The notes under the pieces were generated by a model that was not told the origin of the DNA, made no database searches, and saw nothing but the letters and a program-made list of their open reading frames with translations. Positions 47,316 through 59,504 of a stretch of 64,000 bases of DNA are shown one piece after another; position 1 is the first letter of the stretch; every line of letters starts with the position of its first letter. The stretch is taken from the NCBI GenBank assembly GCA_014621425.1, contig JAANBB010000014.1, positions 124,001 through 188,000 of the forward strand. Reading direction: 5' to 3'. The DNA is from Cylindrodendrum hubeiense. Lineage: Eukaryota > Ascomycota > Sordariomycetes > Hypocreales > Nectriaceae. A program made the position numbers and the translations under genes.

Positions 47316-49849
47316 TGCCGTAAATAGCAACGAAGACAAATAGTTTGGAAGAAGAAAGCTTGAAGAATAAATAAAACCGGTTCTGTGAGAATATACTTAC
47401 AGCCGGTGAGATGAAGTTGTGAACAAAGCGATGCTAAGCCTATTTATTCAACTTCACGCAAAGACACTGTTGCCATTAATTCCCGGTCTCAGCTTCGGCG
47501 GGTCTTTGAGATCTGTTCATTGCTCAAAGCGCAAGTCTCTTGAAGCCCGCTGTGTCTCCTTTCAATATGATCTAGAGCATTCTAAGTTGTCCTAGGCTGC
47601 ATGTTTCACCTTTCTACCTTCTCAGCTTATGTTAGATGGTATTAGTGGCGCCAATAGCTAAATATAGTTGGACGAGACTGCCGATCTGGAACAAAACCTT
47701 CACTGATGGCAATACGAGTAAGTAATCATCTGCGTGAGCACGGACATAAACCGGTGAAACACCGCCAATAATGCTGCAATGGTATCTGGGTTCATGCTGC
47801 AGCTGTACTGGCAGAGCAAAGTATAATCGGTGAGGCTTACGTTGCACCGCTCTCAGCTGCCAATATAGTGAATACGTGCATCAACAGACCTCAGCTCTCC
47901 ACATTCCATGGTCAGCTGAGGGGGCCCGACCATCTAGTTTGCTGACCTTTTGAAGGTTTTGTAAACATCGAAACAGGACTCATCTTCGCGGTATTTTCAG
48001 CTGGAAATTGGCCTGGTGTCATGGTAACCGCAAACTATCCGGATGATAAGATTGCAAAATATTTAAAATCTAATATCCATTATCCTCGTATATTCTTTGA
48101 GAATAATGTCACAGATGTACGGGTTAAGTTTGATTGTTGAAGTGTGCAGGGTAGGCGAGATGGGCAACGCTAGTTAACTAAGGTACGCTGTTAAGAGAGC
48201 TACCAATGTTGACCCAAACATCCAACAGCTATCCTTGCTGTTAAGAGTGGGAAAATATGGTGAATAGCCTTATTCTCTTTCATTAGAACCTCCTCATCAA
48301 ACTGTCAGCATCATCCTTCAACACTACTCACTAGTCTAACGATATGGATGAGCGACTGCATGACCCCATTTTGGATCGTATGGGACAGTCATAAGCTGTT
48401 GCAGAGCTACCCAGGCGGTGAAAAGGGAACTTATGTTTGGGGGCGGGATCAACATCGCTAGCACGGGCACCCGGAACTGTCGTCTATGCCTCTTTGAGGA
48501 GGTGGCGATCACTGTTGGGTCGGACGGCCCATGTCCCGGCCGGATTTAATATGCTTGCAGGTAACCATGGAACCATAGTTAATTTAGAGCCGAAGCAGGG
48601 GTGAGCCCGACTTTCGGATGCGCGGGAGTGGGCGTAAATCATCATCAACGCCACCGCCATTCCGCACGTACGACCGTTTAATCTACAGCGAGTCGTTGCG
48701 TGCCTACGCAGTAGTTCAGCCTTGGGTGGTGGTGGGTTGTTCTGTGCATATGTCATGTGGCTCACCGTGGCCATAGGCCATGTGTGGCTAGCAACCTTGA
48801 TCGAAACTGTTAAATCCAGGCTTTCAGTGGAATGTGAGCCATTTCTTGGCCCTGGAGGGTGATAAGTCAATTCAGTTCAGTTGAGCCCAGCCTAACTTGG
48901 CGAGTCGTCCGACTCTTAACAATGAGCCCTCTGAAGCATGCCATCTGCGACACCCAGACCATGCAGATCGAACAGATCATGCGGGTCTTCAAGAATATGC
49001 CTAATTTCGCGACCCTGCCCCTGCCCTGCCATGGTCGGGAATCCTTCGTCGACAGGTCTAGAAACGAGCTGTTGGTTGTGCCCTGTCATTCTACGCGCTC
49101 GGTACCTGGTTCTAGTGCCTGCTTCTATGTTGTGTGGTACCTGGTTCTAGTGCCTTATCCACAGCCTCATCGTCCTTGCGCCTCAGCGTCAACCAACACT
49201 GTGGAGTTGACAGTTCAGCTTTACCTCAAACCAGCCAATCAAACATCGCAAAATATCGGTTAAGCCCCCCGAGTGAGGAGTCATGGATATTTGGGCGTCT
49301 ATCCGTGACTCTGTTGCTTATTTAATGGATGTTGCATCCCGCAAGGCTGATCTCTCAACCAAAACGGGTAAAAGAACCGCACCAATATTTCAACTCATGC
49401 CATCCCAGTCGACCCTGCTTCGCACATCAATTGCCGCTATCAGGCCCTCGCTCCGGCAGTTCCGTCGTGGCTGTGGGTATTCCCAGAAATTGAGAGAATT
49501 GAGAGCCCCATCACCCGCTCGCATTCGTTCGCATTCGCTTCCATTTGCCTCGCATCCTTCGTTCGACTAGGCTCTTCCCCCACGCAACCAAGCCCTCGCC
49601 TCATCGCCCCTCTCATTTGTTTCCTCCGTTACCTATCTGCATGAGTGGAAAGCCCCGTGGCGAACATCAGACCACGAGGTGCAAAAACCGCAACATTTGA
49701 TAGAGTTGGGACGAACAACTCCACAGCGGCCCACGCTCCGTCATCAACACACCATCCACTCTCTCATCTCTTACCAACAACTCTACGTGAGTGACGCTCA
49801 CCAAATTTACAGGGTTTTTGCTAATCCCTCCACAGACCTGGAAAACACA
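47316..49849. other. gene-poor region of 2.5 kb
   Basis: No credible gene. Open frames at 48484..48870 (minus) and 48859..49263 (plus) overlap and have no protein-like features. A 20-bp direct repeat lies at 49101..49155. Confidence 0.5.
49101..49155 (+). repeat. 20-bp perfect direct repeat
   Basis: GGTACCTGGTTCTAGTGCCT occurs at 49101..49120 and again at 49136..49155, separated by 15 bp. Confidence 0.85.
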
Positions 49850-51199
49850 ATGCCTATTCTTCCTGATTGCCCACGCGAGATCGTGCACGCCATTTTGGAG
49901 CTGGTCGACTGTTCGGATCTTTATTCATTATGCTTCGTCAACAAGACACTACGCACCCTCACTGAGCCCCACCTATACTCGAAGGTCCAGTGGCTGAAAT
50001 GGGAGTGGAAGCAACCTCCGCCACCAATTACTCTACTACTGCGCAGCCTGCTGCACAGGCCTGAGTTGTCCCAGCATGTCCGGAGCCTCACCATTCGTGG
50101 AGACTTTTTTGGGACTGAAGAAAGGCCTGTACCAAAGATTTCTACCGCTGGCCTTGAAATGGACAAAGTCATTGAGTTCATCCAGGACACAAGAGTGCCA
50201 TTTGCCGACCAATGGATTGACGAGGTCCAGGCCGGGACAATTGATGCAATTGTCGCAGCCCTCATCTCACGGCTTTCAAACATAAGACATCTTGACCTTG
50301 GCCCTAACGTCACCAGACACAGTCGATTTATGGCCTTGATGCTTAGAGCTGCCGTCTGCCCCCCTTTGCATTGTATGCTGCCTCAATTCCAGCAACTCCG
50401 AGAGGTGACTTACGATCGTTGTGGCATTGAGCAACTGCACGATGTGACCGTCGTGGATCCTAAAGATGCTCTCTCGCTATTTTATTTGCCTGCAGTTGAA
50501 AAGGTCTCCGTCTTCATTAAAAGCCCAGTTGTCTTCACCTGGCCAGCACATAGGCCAGATGCTTCCACCATTATATCACTGGACATCAAAAAGCTCCGAG
50601 AGCCGCACCTTGGCCATGTCCTTTCGGTAACCAAGTCGCTAAAAAGACTACAGTGGAAGTGGTTCTATGATCCCCGCAGAGATCGGTTCAATACCCCAGT
50701 CATCAACCTCGACCAGATCGTCGATGCACTATCTCACGTTCGAGAAACCCTCACTGAGTTGAGTCTTCGGGCCATTTGTGCACTGGATCAATTTGGGAAT
50801 TTCCCTGTTTTGGAGACGAAGGGCTCTCTCAAAGACATCCTGAGCTTCGATAAGATAACGACATTTCAAGTTCCAATTCCATTTCTTATAGGGTTCTTGC
50901 CGGACGTGTCTAAACGCCTGGAGTATGCAATCCCACCAAATGTTGAATCTGTCACCCTCACGGATGATTTCGGAGACTATGACGACTACGAATGGGAAGA
51001 CATAGATATCTTGCGTCTGATTCAATTATGGCTGGAAAATTTGAGAGAATCAACACCCCGTCTTCGTAAACTTTCACTGTTCTTCCCAATGATTATGGGC
51101 GGATGGCAACCGGAAATGAGAAGCAAGTTGGCAAATATTTGTACTGAGATCGGGACTAAGGTGGATTTTACAGTTCATCCTGCATTAAATTTGGAATAA
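49850..51199 (+). CDS. F-box-like protein
   Basis: Single exon, 449 residues from ATG 49850 (the frame is open 171 bp further upstream, but the F-box begins right after this Met). The N terminus reads ILPDCPREIVHAILELV then LYSLCFVNKTLRTLTEPHLY, the L-P-x-E-I-x-x-x-I ... C-x-x-x-R pattern of an F-box. The remaining 390 residues have Leu-rich strands at irregular spacing (LTIRGDFF, IRHLDLGP, LTELSLRAI, LRKLSLFFP), consistent with a leucine-rich-repeat-like solenoid. F-box proteins are substrate adaptors of SCF ubiquitin ligases via Skp1. The target is unknown; this expanded family is common in filamentous fungi. Confidence 0.8.
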   Translation: MPILPDCPREIVHAILELVDCSDLYSLCFVNKTLRTLTEPHLYSKVQWLKWEWKQPPPPITLLLRSLLHRPELSQHVRSLTIRGDFFGTEERPVPKISTAGLEMDKVIEFIQDTRVPFADQWIDEVQAGTIDAIVAALISRLSNIRHLDLGPNVTRHSRFMALMLRAAVCPPLHCMLPQFQQLREVTYDRCGIEQLHDVTVVDPKDALSLFYLPAVEKVSVFIKSPVVFTWPAHRPDASTIISLDIKKLREPHLGHVLSVTKSLKRLQWKWFYDPRRDRFNTPVINLDQIVDALSHVRETLTELSLRAICALDQFGNFPVLETKGSLKDILSFDKITTFQVPIPFLIGFLPDVSKRLEYAIPPNVESVTLTDDFGDYDDYEWEDIDILRLIQLWLENLRESTPRLRKLSLFFPMIMGGWQPEMRSKLANICTEIGTKVDFTVHPALNLE

Positions 51200-51263
51200 A
51201 TACAATCTCTTGTGACTATCGCACCCTGCTACTTGGCTTGATATTGACTACAGCTGTCCATGC

Positions 51264-52136
51264 TCATTGACACAACGAAATCTGCGAAATCACTGCCCCC
51301 TCAAGGCTATAGTCCTCTCCATCTTCTTTCCCCTTTTCTGGTTCGGAGAGGTATCTGATGTTTTCTTGAATTCCAAATTCTTTACAACCCCACACACCCT
51401 TCTCTGTGTTAGTCCTGTACTTATGAAGTTTGGAAAGAGGGTCGACACTTACTGGTGGGATTATTATATTGCCGTCGCTACCCGGTTTGATGTTGGGGCA
51501 AGGCTCCTTCCATTCGACGATACCTCCTTTTTCACCATTTTTCCACACAGTGACTGCCCGAGGATTCTTGTCGCCCAAGGCTCCATCATTGGGGTACCTG
51601 CGGTAATACAGATGAGCAGACATCATCTCGCCACAAGCACCACCATTGCCGTGTTGTGTACCTCCATTAAGAATTTCGCAAGCTAGCAAGGATTGATAAA
51701 CCGGAGTATTTTCGTGATCAAATGTAAAGGACCTTTTTCCCTTTTGCGAGGAAGCCAGAATCACCTCATTGCCGAAAGTCAACGCCGTCATGACGGAACC
51801 CCTTATTTTGTTGCCCGCTGCGTCGTATTGTTTCAGCGCGGGTTCCATCTCGCCGAACGCGTCACGGACAACCTTGAGAAGTTGGCCATCTGTTAAGACT
51901 GTGCCGGTCTTGAACTTGACATGGCTTGAAACCATCCAGTAGATACTTTTTATCGGTGTCTTATTGTCGTCTTTTTTCCACTCTTTCCCGCCTGTTGCCA
52001 GTGCATAGTCGAGCTGTATTTCCAGTTTGCCTTCAGGAGTAAAGGATTCTGTGAGATCATACGCGTTCGACCAATTGCTGAAAAGGAAAAAGACAGCGAG
52101 GACCAAGGCGGCGAAGGCTCGAGAGTATGTCATCAT
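51264..52136 (-). CDS. secreted protein of unknown function with deaminase-like motifs
   Basis: Single exon, 290 residues. The N terminus is a signal peptide (AFAALVLAVFFLFSNWSNA, cleavage near residue 25). The mature part is hydrophilic with six or so Cys. In the middle stands GNGGACGEMMSAHLYYR, then a strand-like RAVTVWK and EPCPNIKPG. This order (Cys-x-Glu at a helix start, then a strand ending in Pro-Cys) recalls the zinc site of cytidine-deaminase-fold enzymes, although the second Cys of PCxxC is not obvious. I treat it as a hypothesis. It is convergent with the F-box gene (64 bp apart). Secretion is well supported, function is not. Confidence 0.7.
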   Translation of the reverse strand: MMTYSRAFAALVLAVFFLFSNWSNAYDLTESFTPEGKLEIQLDYALATGGKEWKKDDNKTPIKSIYWMVSSHVKFKTGTVLTDGQLLKVVRDAFGEMEPALKQYDAAGNKIRGSVMTALTFGNEVILASSQKGKRSFTFDHENTPVYQSLLACEILNGGTQHGNGGACGEMMSAHLYYRRYPNDGALGDKNPRAVTVWKNGEKGGIVEWKEPCPNIKPGSDGNIIIPPVSVDPLSKLHKYRTNTEKGVWGCKEFGIQENIRYLSEPEKGKEDGEDYSLEGAVISQISLCQ

Positions 52137-53545
52137 CTTGAAGTAATGGCAAGCTCAAACTAGGCGAACATGTCAGCGATGGTTACTAGCTGCACACTTG
52201 GATTTGTTGGCTCCGTGCTTGCTTACCGAGGTAATAAGGATAACAGGTTATTCTCGTTGGAGGTCGGTCGACCTTAGTGTTACAGTGACAAGGCGAGAAA
52301 GGGTGGATGACATAGCATACATGACACACTTCGATACTTAAGTAAAATGTCATCGAGAACAAAAGGTACAACGTTACAAGTCTGATGCCTTCGAAGTCTG
52401 GGCTCACAGCTCGGTTACGGACTCGGTTGTTCTTGGCTAAGCGAGAAGGAAGACATGCATGCAGATATGTTAAAGCCAACATATCTCTTGTCATTGTGGA
52501 TTTTCACCCAGATGCAGCTAGAAGCACTACTAAACACCTCATTCAGCTCGGTTATTACATCAACTACCGGTACCCTGAAGCACAGGGGCTTCTCAAAAGT
52601 TGCTGACCAACAAACAGACATGGGCTGTGGCGGTGGCTCGGAGCAAGTCTTTGAAGTTGTGATCTGCGTTGGTCTGTATGATGTTGATTCCTATTCGGTG
52701 ATGAGGGGGTCAAATGGGCTTAGACCCATGTCTACAGCTGGCTTTAAATTGAGAATGAAAAGAAAAAAAGCCTGATCGGTAGGAGGATGACAAGGATCAT
52801 GCAGGCCAGTTCGCTTCCTTCCGCAATTCGGACGAGAAAGGGAAAGGGCATACGATTCTCCACCTTGTTTCAAATCCAGCCGTCTTGATCCTTCTCCGCG
52901 ATTTGTCGCTTCCCACGTCACATGCTAGTTCCAAGGCGGCTATGTCGACATCCTCTCCTGTTGATACCGATGGGGCGGAGGAGCCCCATTTTCGACCTCC
53001 CATGACCCTTGTCATTTTGTTGGTTCCCAATTGGCAGGGTTAAACAAGGCGCAGTAACCATGATTAAACCTCGCAGCGGCAATACGCAGGACCAACAACA
53101 TACAACAGGATACACGACATGAGAGCTAATGGGAACCGTGGGGGCCAACAGTGCTAACATCATACGACATCACAACGGATGAATGCATTAGCTCGCTTGG
53201 CGCATGTCTTCGACAATGAATCAGCCTAACACCAGGTCAATTTAGCACCAGAGCCTTGTGGCATCAATTTCAGGACCTCCACAGCCCCTTCACTCCCCAC
53301 TGACCGATGACACAATGTTTTCCCACCTGAAGAGACATGGCATGTACTGAGGCAATACTGTATACAGGGGCCACCTGCAAGGGCAACTTTCAAGCCGGGC
53401 TCGACAAATCCGACGTCTTCACATGCACGGATTACTTAACTGCATCGTGTTCCGCGTATGGTATGCTTCTGTCTAGTTGAATCATTCCTACCATTCATTG
53501 GGACTTTATCTTATTTTACCTATTTTGATCGTTTGAGTCTTCAAC
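52137..53545. other. divergent intergenic region
   Basis: About 1.4 kb between two genes for secreted proteins. No coding signal; short frames are not protein-like. Confidence 0.5.
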
Positions 53546-56500
53546 ATGAGGTGGTCACTACGGTATGGCATTGCCATCGCCCCCCTCATCGGGCAGGCAA
53601 TTGCTGTTCCGACGTCTCGCGACTTTGGATCCATGTCCATGAACCTGATGCCCAGGGCCGATGATGATTTTGACAACAGTGATCTGTCATACATCACCAA
53701 GCTTGCTGCGATCGGCGATTCATACTCAGCTGGTATCGGCGCTGGTAACCGGCTTGGAAGTATTAAAGATGCCTTTCATTCTCAAAGTGGTATGTTCCGT
53801 GATCTCAAATGCCGCACCCCAGTTAACAATTTGTCAAGACTACGCTTGCAGCCGCTACAATTATGCATACCCGAATATTATCAACGAGGACGAGAGACTC
53901 GGGGATAAGTCCAAGAGAACATTCGAGTTCAGGTCATGCTCTGGAGCTGTTTTAGACGATGTAAAAGACAAGCAGATCCCAGAACTCTCCGACAGCCAGC
54001 AGTTTATCATGCTATCCGCTGGTAGGCGCTACCATAAACGTGAAAGCAGAAGATTAACTAACATATTTCTAGGCGGCAATGATGTTGAACTCGTGAACAT
54101 TTTGAATCATTGCGTTTACCAATGGGCTTCCTTCAACTCTCTCCAATATGTTGTCGGGAAGTTGACAGAACTATTTGATGAGGAGGAGTTCCCTTGGGTG
54201 AAGAAGCTCAAGTGGAGCAGTCTGGCTCGTACCTGTGAAAACCAGCTTGAGATGTCTCAGTCTATCATTGACAGCGACGAGTTTAGTGACAAGATCGACG
54301 CAGTTTTGGAAAAGGCAAAGGAGAAGCTTGCGGATAAGTAAGTTTATTTCGAATCCTAAATGCTTCTTACAAGCACTGACAAGAACAGGGGCATGATTTA
54401 TTACACGGGGTAACTACTACACCTCGCGTTCATGGCGAGATCATTCATTGACGATTTGGTAGATATGCCAAGTTCTTCGCAACAAATATGACCAGCGAAT
54501 GTGACAAGGTTACTTGGACCACATGGATTCACGTGAGTTACGATGTTGTGAAGTTCAACATTTTGACCGGTTGTTCTAACACCTGTAGAAATCTCATGAT
54601 TTCAATGGAAATGAATATCTGACTGTCGAACGCCGAAAGAAAATGAACGATCTCGTTGACGCGGTCAACGCGAAACTGGTTAGCATCACCTCGCCTTACT
54701 CTTCATGGACCAGTTCTGATAACTCATTCATCATAGGCGGCCGCTGTGAAAAGAGCTGGCTCGAGTGTCAAGTTCATCAATTACGACTCACTGGTTGGAA
54801 ACTTCAATGGGCGATACTGTGAACCCGGTGTTGACGAGTCCACAGTAGAAAGCAATGAAAGGTGAGTTATCCACGACCAGGCTACTAAGAGCAAGCAAAT
54901 TGACTCTATAAGGACGGATCTCATGTTTTACGAGTTTAATACCCTAGATCCGAAGGGCAGTTCGCCGTGGAAACGATCAGACCGTCAAAGTTTGACCAGC
55001 AGCTTTTCCGGCCACGAGGACGTTCTTGCACAGATTGCCCTTGTTTCCGACCCCAAAGGCGAATTCACTTTCGAGAAGCAACTTGACGATGACCTATCGG
55101 ATTCTGCGCTAAGTGGGAGCAAGGTGCTCGCGCAGACAGATGAAGATGGCGAACCGGACGAGGAAGATTGGGACGCCCCAAATATCTTGCCAGACGGGTG
55201 AGGAATCTGTGTGCCTCGCTTTCTTTAAACGGAGTTTGCTGACATGAGTGACTTGATGAATAGATACGGACGCGCATTCCATCCTCGGGTTAAGCTTCAC
55301 CAGATCATCGCAGAGCGCGTCATCTTCGAAATGATCAGCCTCAACAACGAAAATCATGGCTACGGAGAACTGCCGTTAAGCTGGCGAATCGAATCATGCA
55401 ATATTGATCGATCGCCCACCAACTACCTGACCCACCATAACACCTCGCCTGGAAAGGCTATCAAGTCTGGCATAAAACTGCGTATCCTTGGTGTTGGCGA
55501 TTCCATCACCAGGGGGATTGGGAGTAGCGACGGCAACGGCTATCGGCTCCGGCTCAAGGAGGACCTATCAAGTAAGATTCCACAGCACCCATAGATCGGC
55601 AGACACCAGGTGACCAGGCAACTAACATAATTGCTATAGAGAACAATGTTTTTTTCGCCGGCACAGAGTCGGATGGTACGATGGAGAACGGTAATTATGT
55701 GAGAGCTGACGCAACCAATGATTGAATTGAACACACGTAACTAACCGACCACAAGGGCGCTTGGCGAGGGAAATCCATCCAATACATTGCGGATCACATC
55801 GGGCCTTCTTTGAAGCAACGACCGAATATCATTCTTCTCCACGCGGGAACAAACGACTTGGATGACAGATCACAGTACTCATCAGAGGGCAACGATCCAC
55901 AAGGGATGGCTGATCGCCTTGGTGATTTAATCGACCAGATGGTAAAGGAATGCCCTGATGCTGTGATCCTCGTGGCGATGATTATCAAAACCTGCGACAG
56001 TCACAAGGCGCCGCGCCATGACAAATATACCTCCCTGATTCCTGGGGTTGTTAAGGAACGCCGCGCAAAAGGCAAATATGTCCTTGCGGTGGACTTTACA
56101 GATTTCCCATTGCTCAAGTTGGGAGATTGCCTCCATCCAACAACCGAAGGGTACAAGATGTTCGCCGATTATTGGTATGATTATATCTACCAAATCCCCA
56201 GCTCGTGGATTACGAAACCTGAGGGAGATGACCCGGATCTGTCTGGCACTGGGAGCAACAAGAATGGTGGGGTTGCTACAGATATCCCCCAGCCTTCCTA
56301 CGGTAACCCCATTGTCGCCACCTCCAAGTCTGAGGTCCAGAAAGCATATGACAAGGCCCTGGATGGCGATGAGAGTATTTGCAAAGATCGTCCCACTTGG
56401 AAGAGCACCGGCCAGATCGCTGGTGGTGTCGGGAAAATGGGACTATGGAAGTTCACCGAAACCTGGGGTGATGCTGGGCAAGTATTTAACGGCATCGGCG

Positions 56501-59184
56501 GAGACGCAGACAATGTCAGGTGAGTCAAAATAATCTATTCAGTGACTAACCGAGCTCGAGAAAGCTGATATATAACGGCCTCTAGATTCCACGATATGGA
56601 TGGTGACGGCAAGGCTGGTATGTCTCGACGTTACTTCACTACAACCTCGGACAGTGACTAATACGACCGATTTAGATTTCCTCTGGCTGGACCCGGATAC
56701 CGGAAGGATGCATTGCTGGTTGAACAACATGCCCGATGGGTTCGTTCGCGCTGGAACCCATGAGAAAGGCGTCATCGCGGCGGGGACAGCTGCATCTGAG
56801 AAGGTGTACATCGCTGTAAGTCCAACCCCGAATGATAGATATGGCTCAAACTGACACTTCTAGGACATGAACGGTGACGGTGTAAGTTCGAAAGACGCGA
56901 AAGGGAGGGGAAAGTAACTGACTAACATCTCAAAGCTCGCCGACTACCTTGTAGTTAATCCAAACGATGGTTCCGTTGAGGTGTGGTGGAACAATGGACC
57001 AAACGACAATGCACCCAACGGTTGGGACTGGCACAGCGGCGGTCAAATCTCAGAGGGTATCCCCCACGCCAATTTAGCCACTCTGAGATTCCCTGACATC
57101 AATGGAGATGGCCGGGCAGACTACGTTATCATCGGAAAGGGCGGCTCTTTGGGACATTTGATGAATACTGGCACAGACACGGGCCGAGGCATTGTGTGGG
57201 AATCAAGGCATGGTATTGCGACTGGTGAAACATATAACCTCAACGACTTCAGCAAGCTGGTCCTCGCCGATGTAAGTCATGAAGTTGGACTTCCCGTCTT
57301 TGAAGGTATGAAGCTAATAGTGAGACTTTAGATCGATGGAGATGGTCGTGATGGTGAGTGGCTAATGGAGCAACCAATGAAGGTCAATAGCTAACCACGA
57401 TGAGATAGACTACTTGGTTTTCGATAGCGACGCCGGTCTCTCTGGATTTCTGAACCAGCCATCCAACCGGGAAGGCTTGCCGCAGTGGGTAAAGCAGGAC
57501 GAGAAGTCCATTGCGAAGGGCATCAAGGAAAACCACAAAAGTATCTTTCTGGCAGACATGAATGGGTAAGACAAATCGACTGACTGAGGCCTTCGTATTA
57601 TTTGCATGCTGACGAATGAACGTGCTAGTGATGGCAAGGCCGACTACGTCTTCGTGGATGATAAGGGCGCCGTGCACGTCCGGCACAACCGTGGGTCGGC
57701 GGACACTTCGATGGCAATCGACGGCCTTCGGTTTGCTGACATTGATGGCGACGGCGTAAGTCTCGACAGCTGGCTTAGCGATCAAGAGCCCGTAAGCTAA
57801 CAGTCATAGGTCGACGACTATATCTGGGTCGAGCCCGATACCGGAGCGCCTCATGTCCGGTAAGTTTCCTCATGTTGGAGACTGCCCTCGTGGTTTTGCA
57901 CAAGCTGACAAGTTTTATAGTCTTAATTTGGGTCCAGACAGTAATGATGAATATGGATGGGGCTGGAAGGCCTTGAATGACGGCAATCCAATTGCCAAAG
58001 GAGCTGCGCCGAGTAACAAGGTGCAGTTCGCTGACATTGACGGGTAAGGCTCTTTACCATTTTTCTTTGAGTAAATTTGCTCACTATTGTCGCAGAAACG
58101 GGAGGGATGATTACATTGTCATCGATCCCAAGGATGGTGGCATGAGAGGCTGGCTCAACGGAGGCCCCATTGACAACGAATATGGGTGGAACTTCGTGCC
58201 ACAAGGTCGAATCTTCGAGGGTGGCATCGGACCGGGAGCCAACGTCCGACTGGCTGATGTTGATGGTGATGGCGTAAGTCTCAATCGATAGATTCTCTGA
58301 TCTCGGCTCTTCTCATTGCACACCGTCTAACCTTACTAGTATGATGACTACATCTATCTGCACCCTGGAGGCAGAACAACCATCTATCGGAACAAGTGGA
58401 ACAAAGAAAGCCCTACAAAGAGCTGGGTCCGAATGGAGTCTATGGAGGCCAAAAATGTCATTCAGCATCGCCCCGAAGAGATTTTCTTCCATGATATTAA
58501 CGGGTATGTCGTATTCGAGGGTTCGTGTGCTTTTCTGTCTTATGCTGACTACGTTCATTTTATAGTGATGGCAGAGCCGACTACCTCTGGGTCAACCCTC
58601 TCAACGGAGTCACCCGTGCCTGGATCAACAATTACCCCAAGAGCCCGGCGTGGGTCGACAGTGGAGAGTATGCCGGCAGCATTGGCACCGGAGGCAACAA
58701 CATCCGCTTCGCCAAGCTCCAGCGCACCGGCCGCGCGAGTCTCGTCGCCGTAAACCGCAAGACTAACGCCATCGCCGCGTGGCTGAACGGCTGTGACAAC
58801 CTCGGCAAGGCCCTGCGCAACAACCGCGTCATCTTCACTTTGAGGGAAGGCTACGTGTTTGGCTCCATGTGGTCCGTCCACAACGAGACTACAGAACACC
58901 ACATTGACAACCTATGCGATGTAAATATTGTTGACTCTGCAGACGTCTACGACGACGATGACACTGGCGCTATTTACTATCCGACCAAAATTGGACCCTT
59001 CGATATTCACGACGCTGAAAATTGCACATATACTGGAACAAAGGACAAGGTGGGTAAGTTGGCTTGCGATAGCGGCGCCAAAGGGATTCGCTGTTACGAC
59101 TATGCGCCTTGGGGAGATGAGCACCCATGTAAAACTACCAAAGGGACGGCAACTTATGTAGAAAAGTTTTACTGTGATTGGTGA
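53546..59184 (+). CDS. secreted double-SGNH hydrolase with FG-GAP/VCBS propeller
   Basis: Twenty-three exons fit one frame throughout (first 53546..53789, longest 55756..56519, last 58566..59184), total 1459 residues. A signal peptide (residues 1-20, GIAIAPLIGQAIA) precedes SGNH domain 1: AAIGDSYSAGIG (Ser59), CSGA, SAGGNDV, YTGYAKFF, and RAFHP with the His. SGNH domain 2 follows in one continuous exon: GVGDSITRGIG, LLHAGTNDLDD, GDCLHPTTEGY. Residues about 800-1330 are nine or so FG-GAP repeats with D-x-[DN]-G-[DN]-G-x-x-D calcium loops. The last 120 residues are Cys-rich. SGNH enzymes are esterases/lipases; the propeller could bind carbohydrate or matrix. Both active sites look intact. Confidence 0.85.
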
Positions 59185-59504
59185 GAACTTTTGAGAGATC
59201 TTATATAGCCTGTTAATCTTATCAACTTTTGGTAAGTTCTCTTATTAGAATATTGCAACCCATTCGTCTTCAATTGATCATCTCCATATGCCTTCAACTT
59301 TGCTTGGTCTTGTTAGATGATCCGGTTAATAACCCACGTGCCACTGACGGAGCTAAAGTATGTGCATATCCAAGAACAAGCAACGTCAATTCTCCAGATG
59401 TCCGTAAGTATCGGCGATAAATTCATCCCCGTACGGCCAGGCCCCAGTGCCTATATGAAGGTGCATGGGCCTCATTTCACACTCTTCTATTCCATTATGC
59501 AAGT
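59185..59504. other. convergent intergenic region
   Basis: 3' flanks of the SGNH gene and the HET gene; the last SGNH codons are followed by GTGAGA, so a further small 3' exon is possible but not supported. Confidence 0.4.

Noticed and set aside
48484..49263. Overlapping frames on both strands in the 2.5 kb gap
   Set aside because: No domain, no consistent splice structure, random-looking composition.
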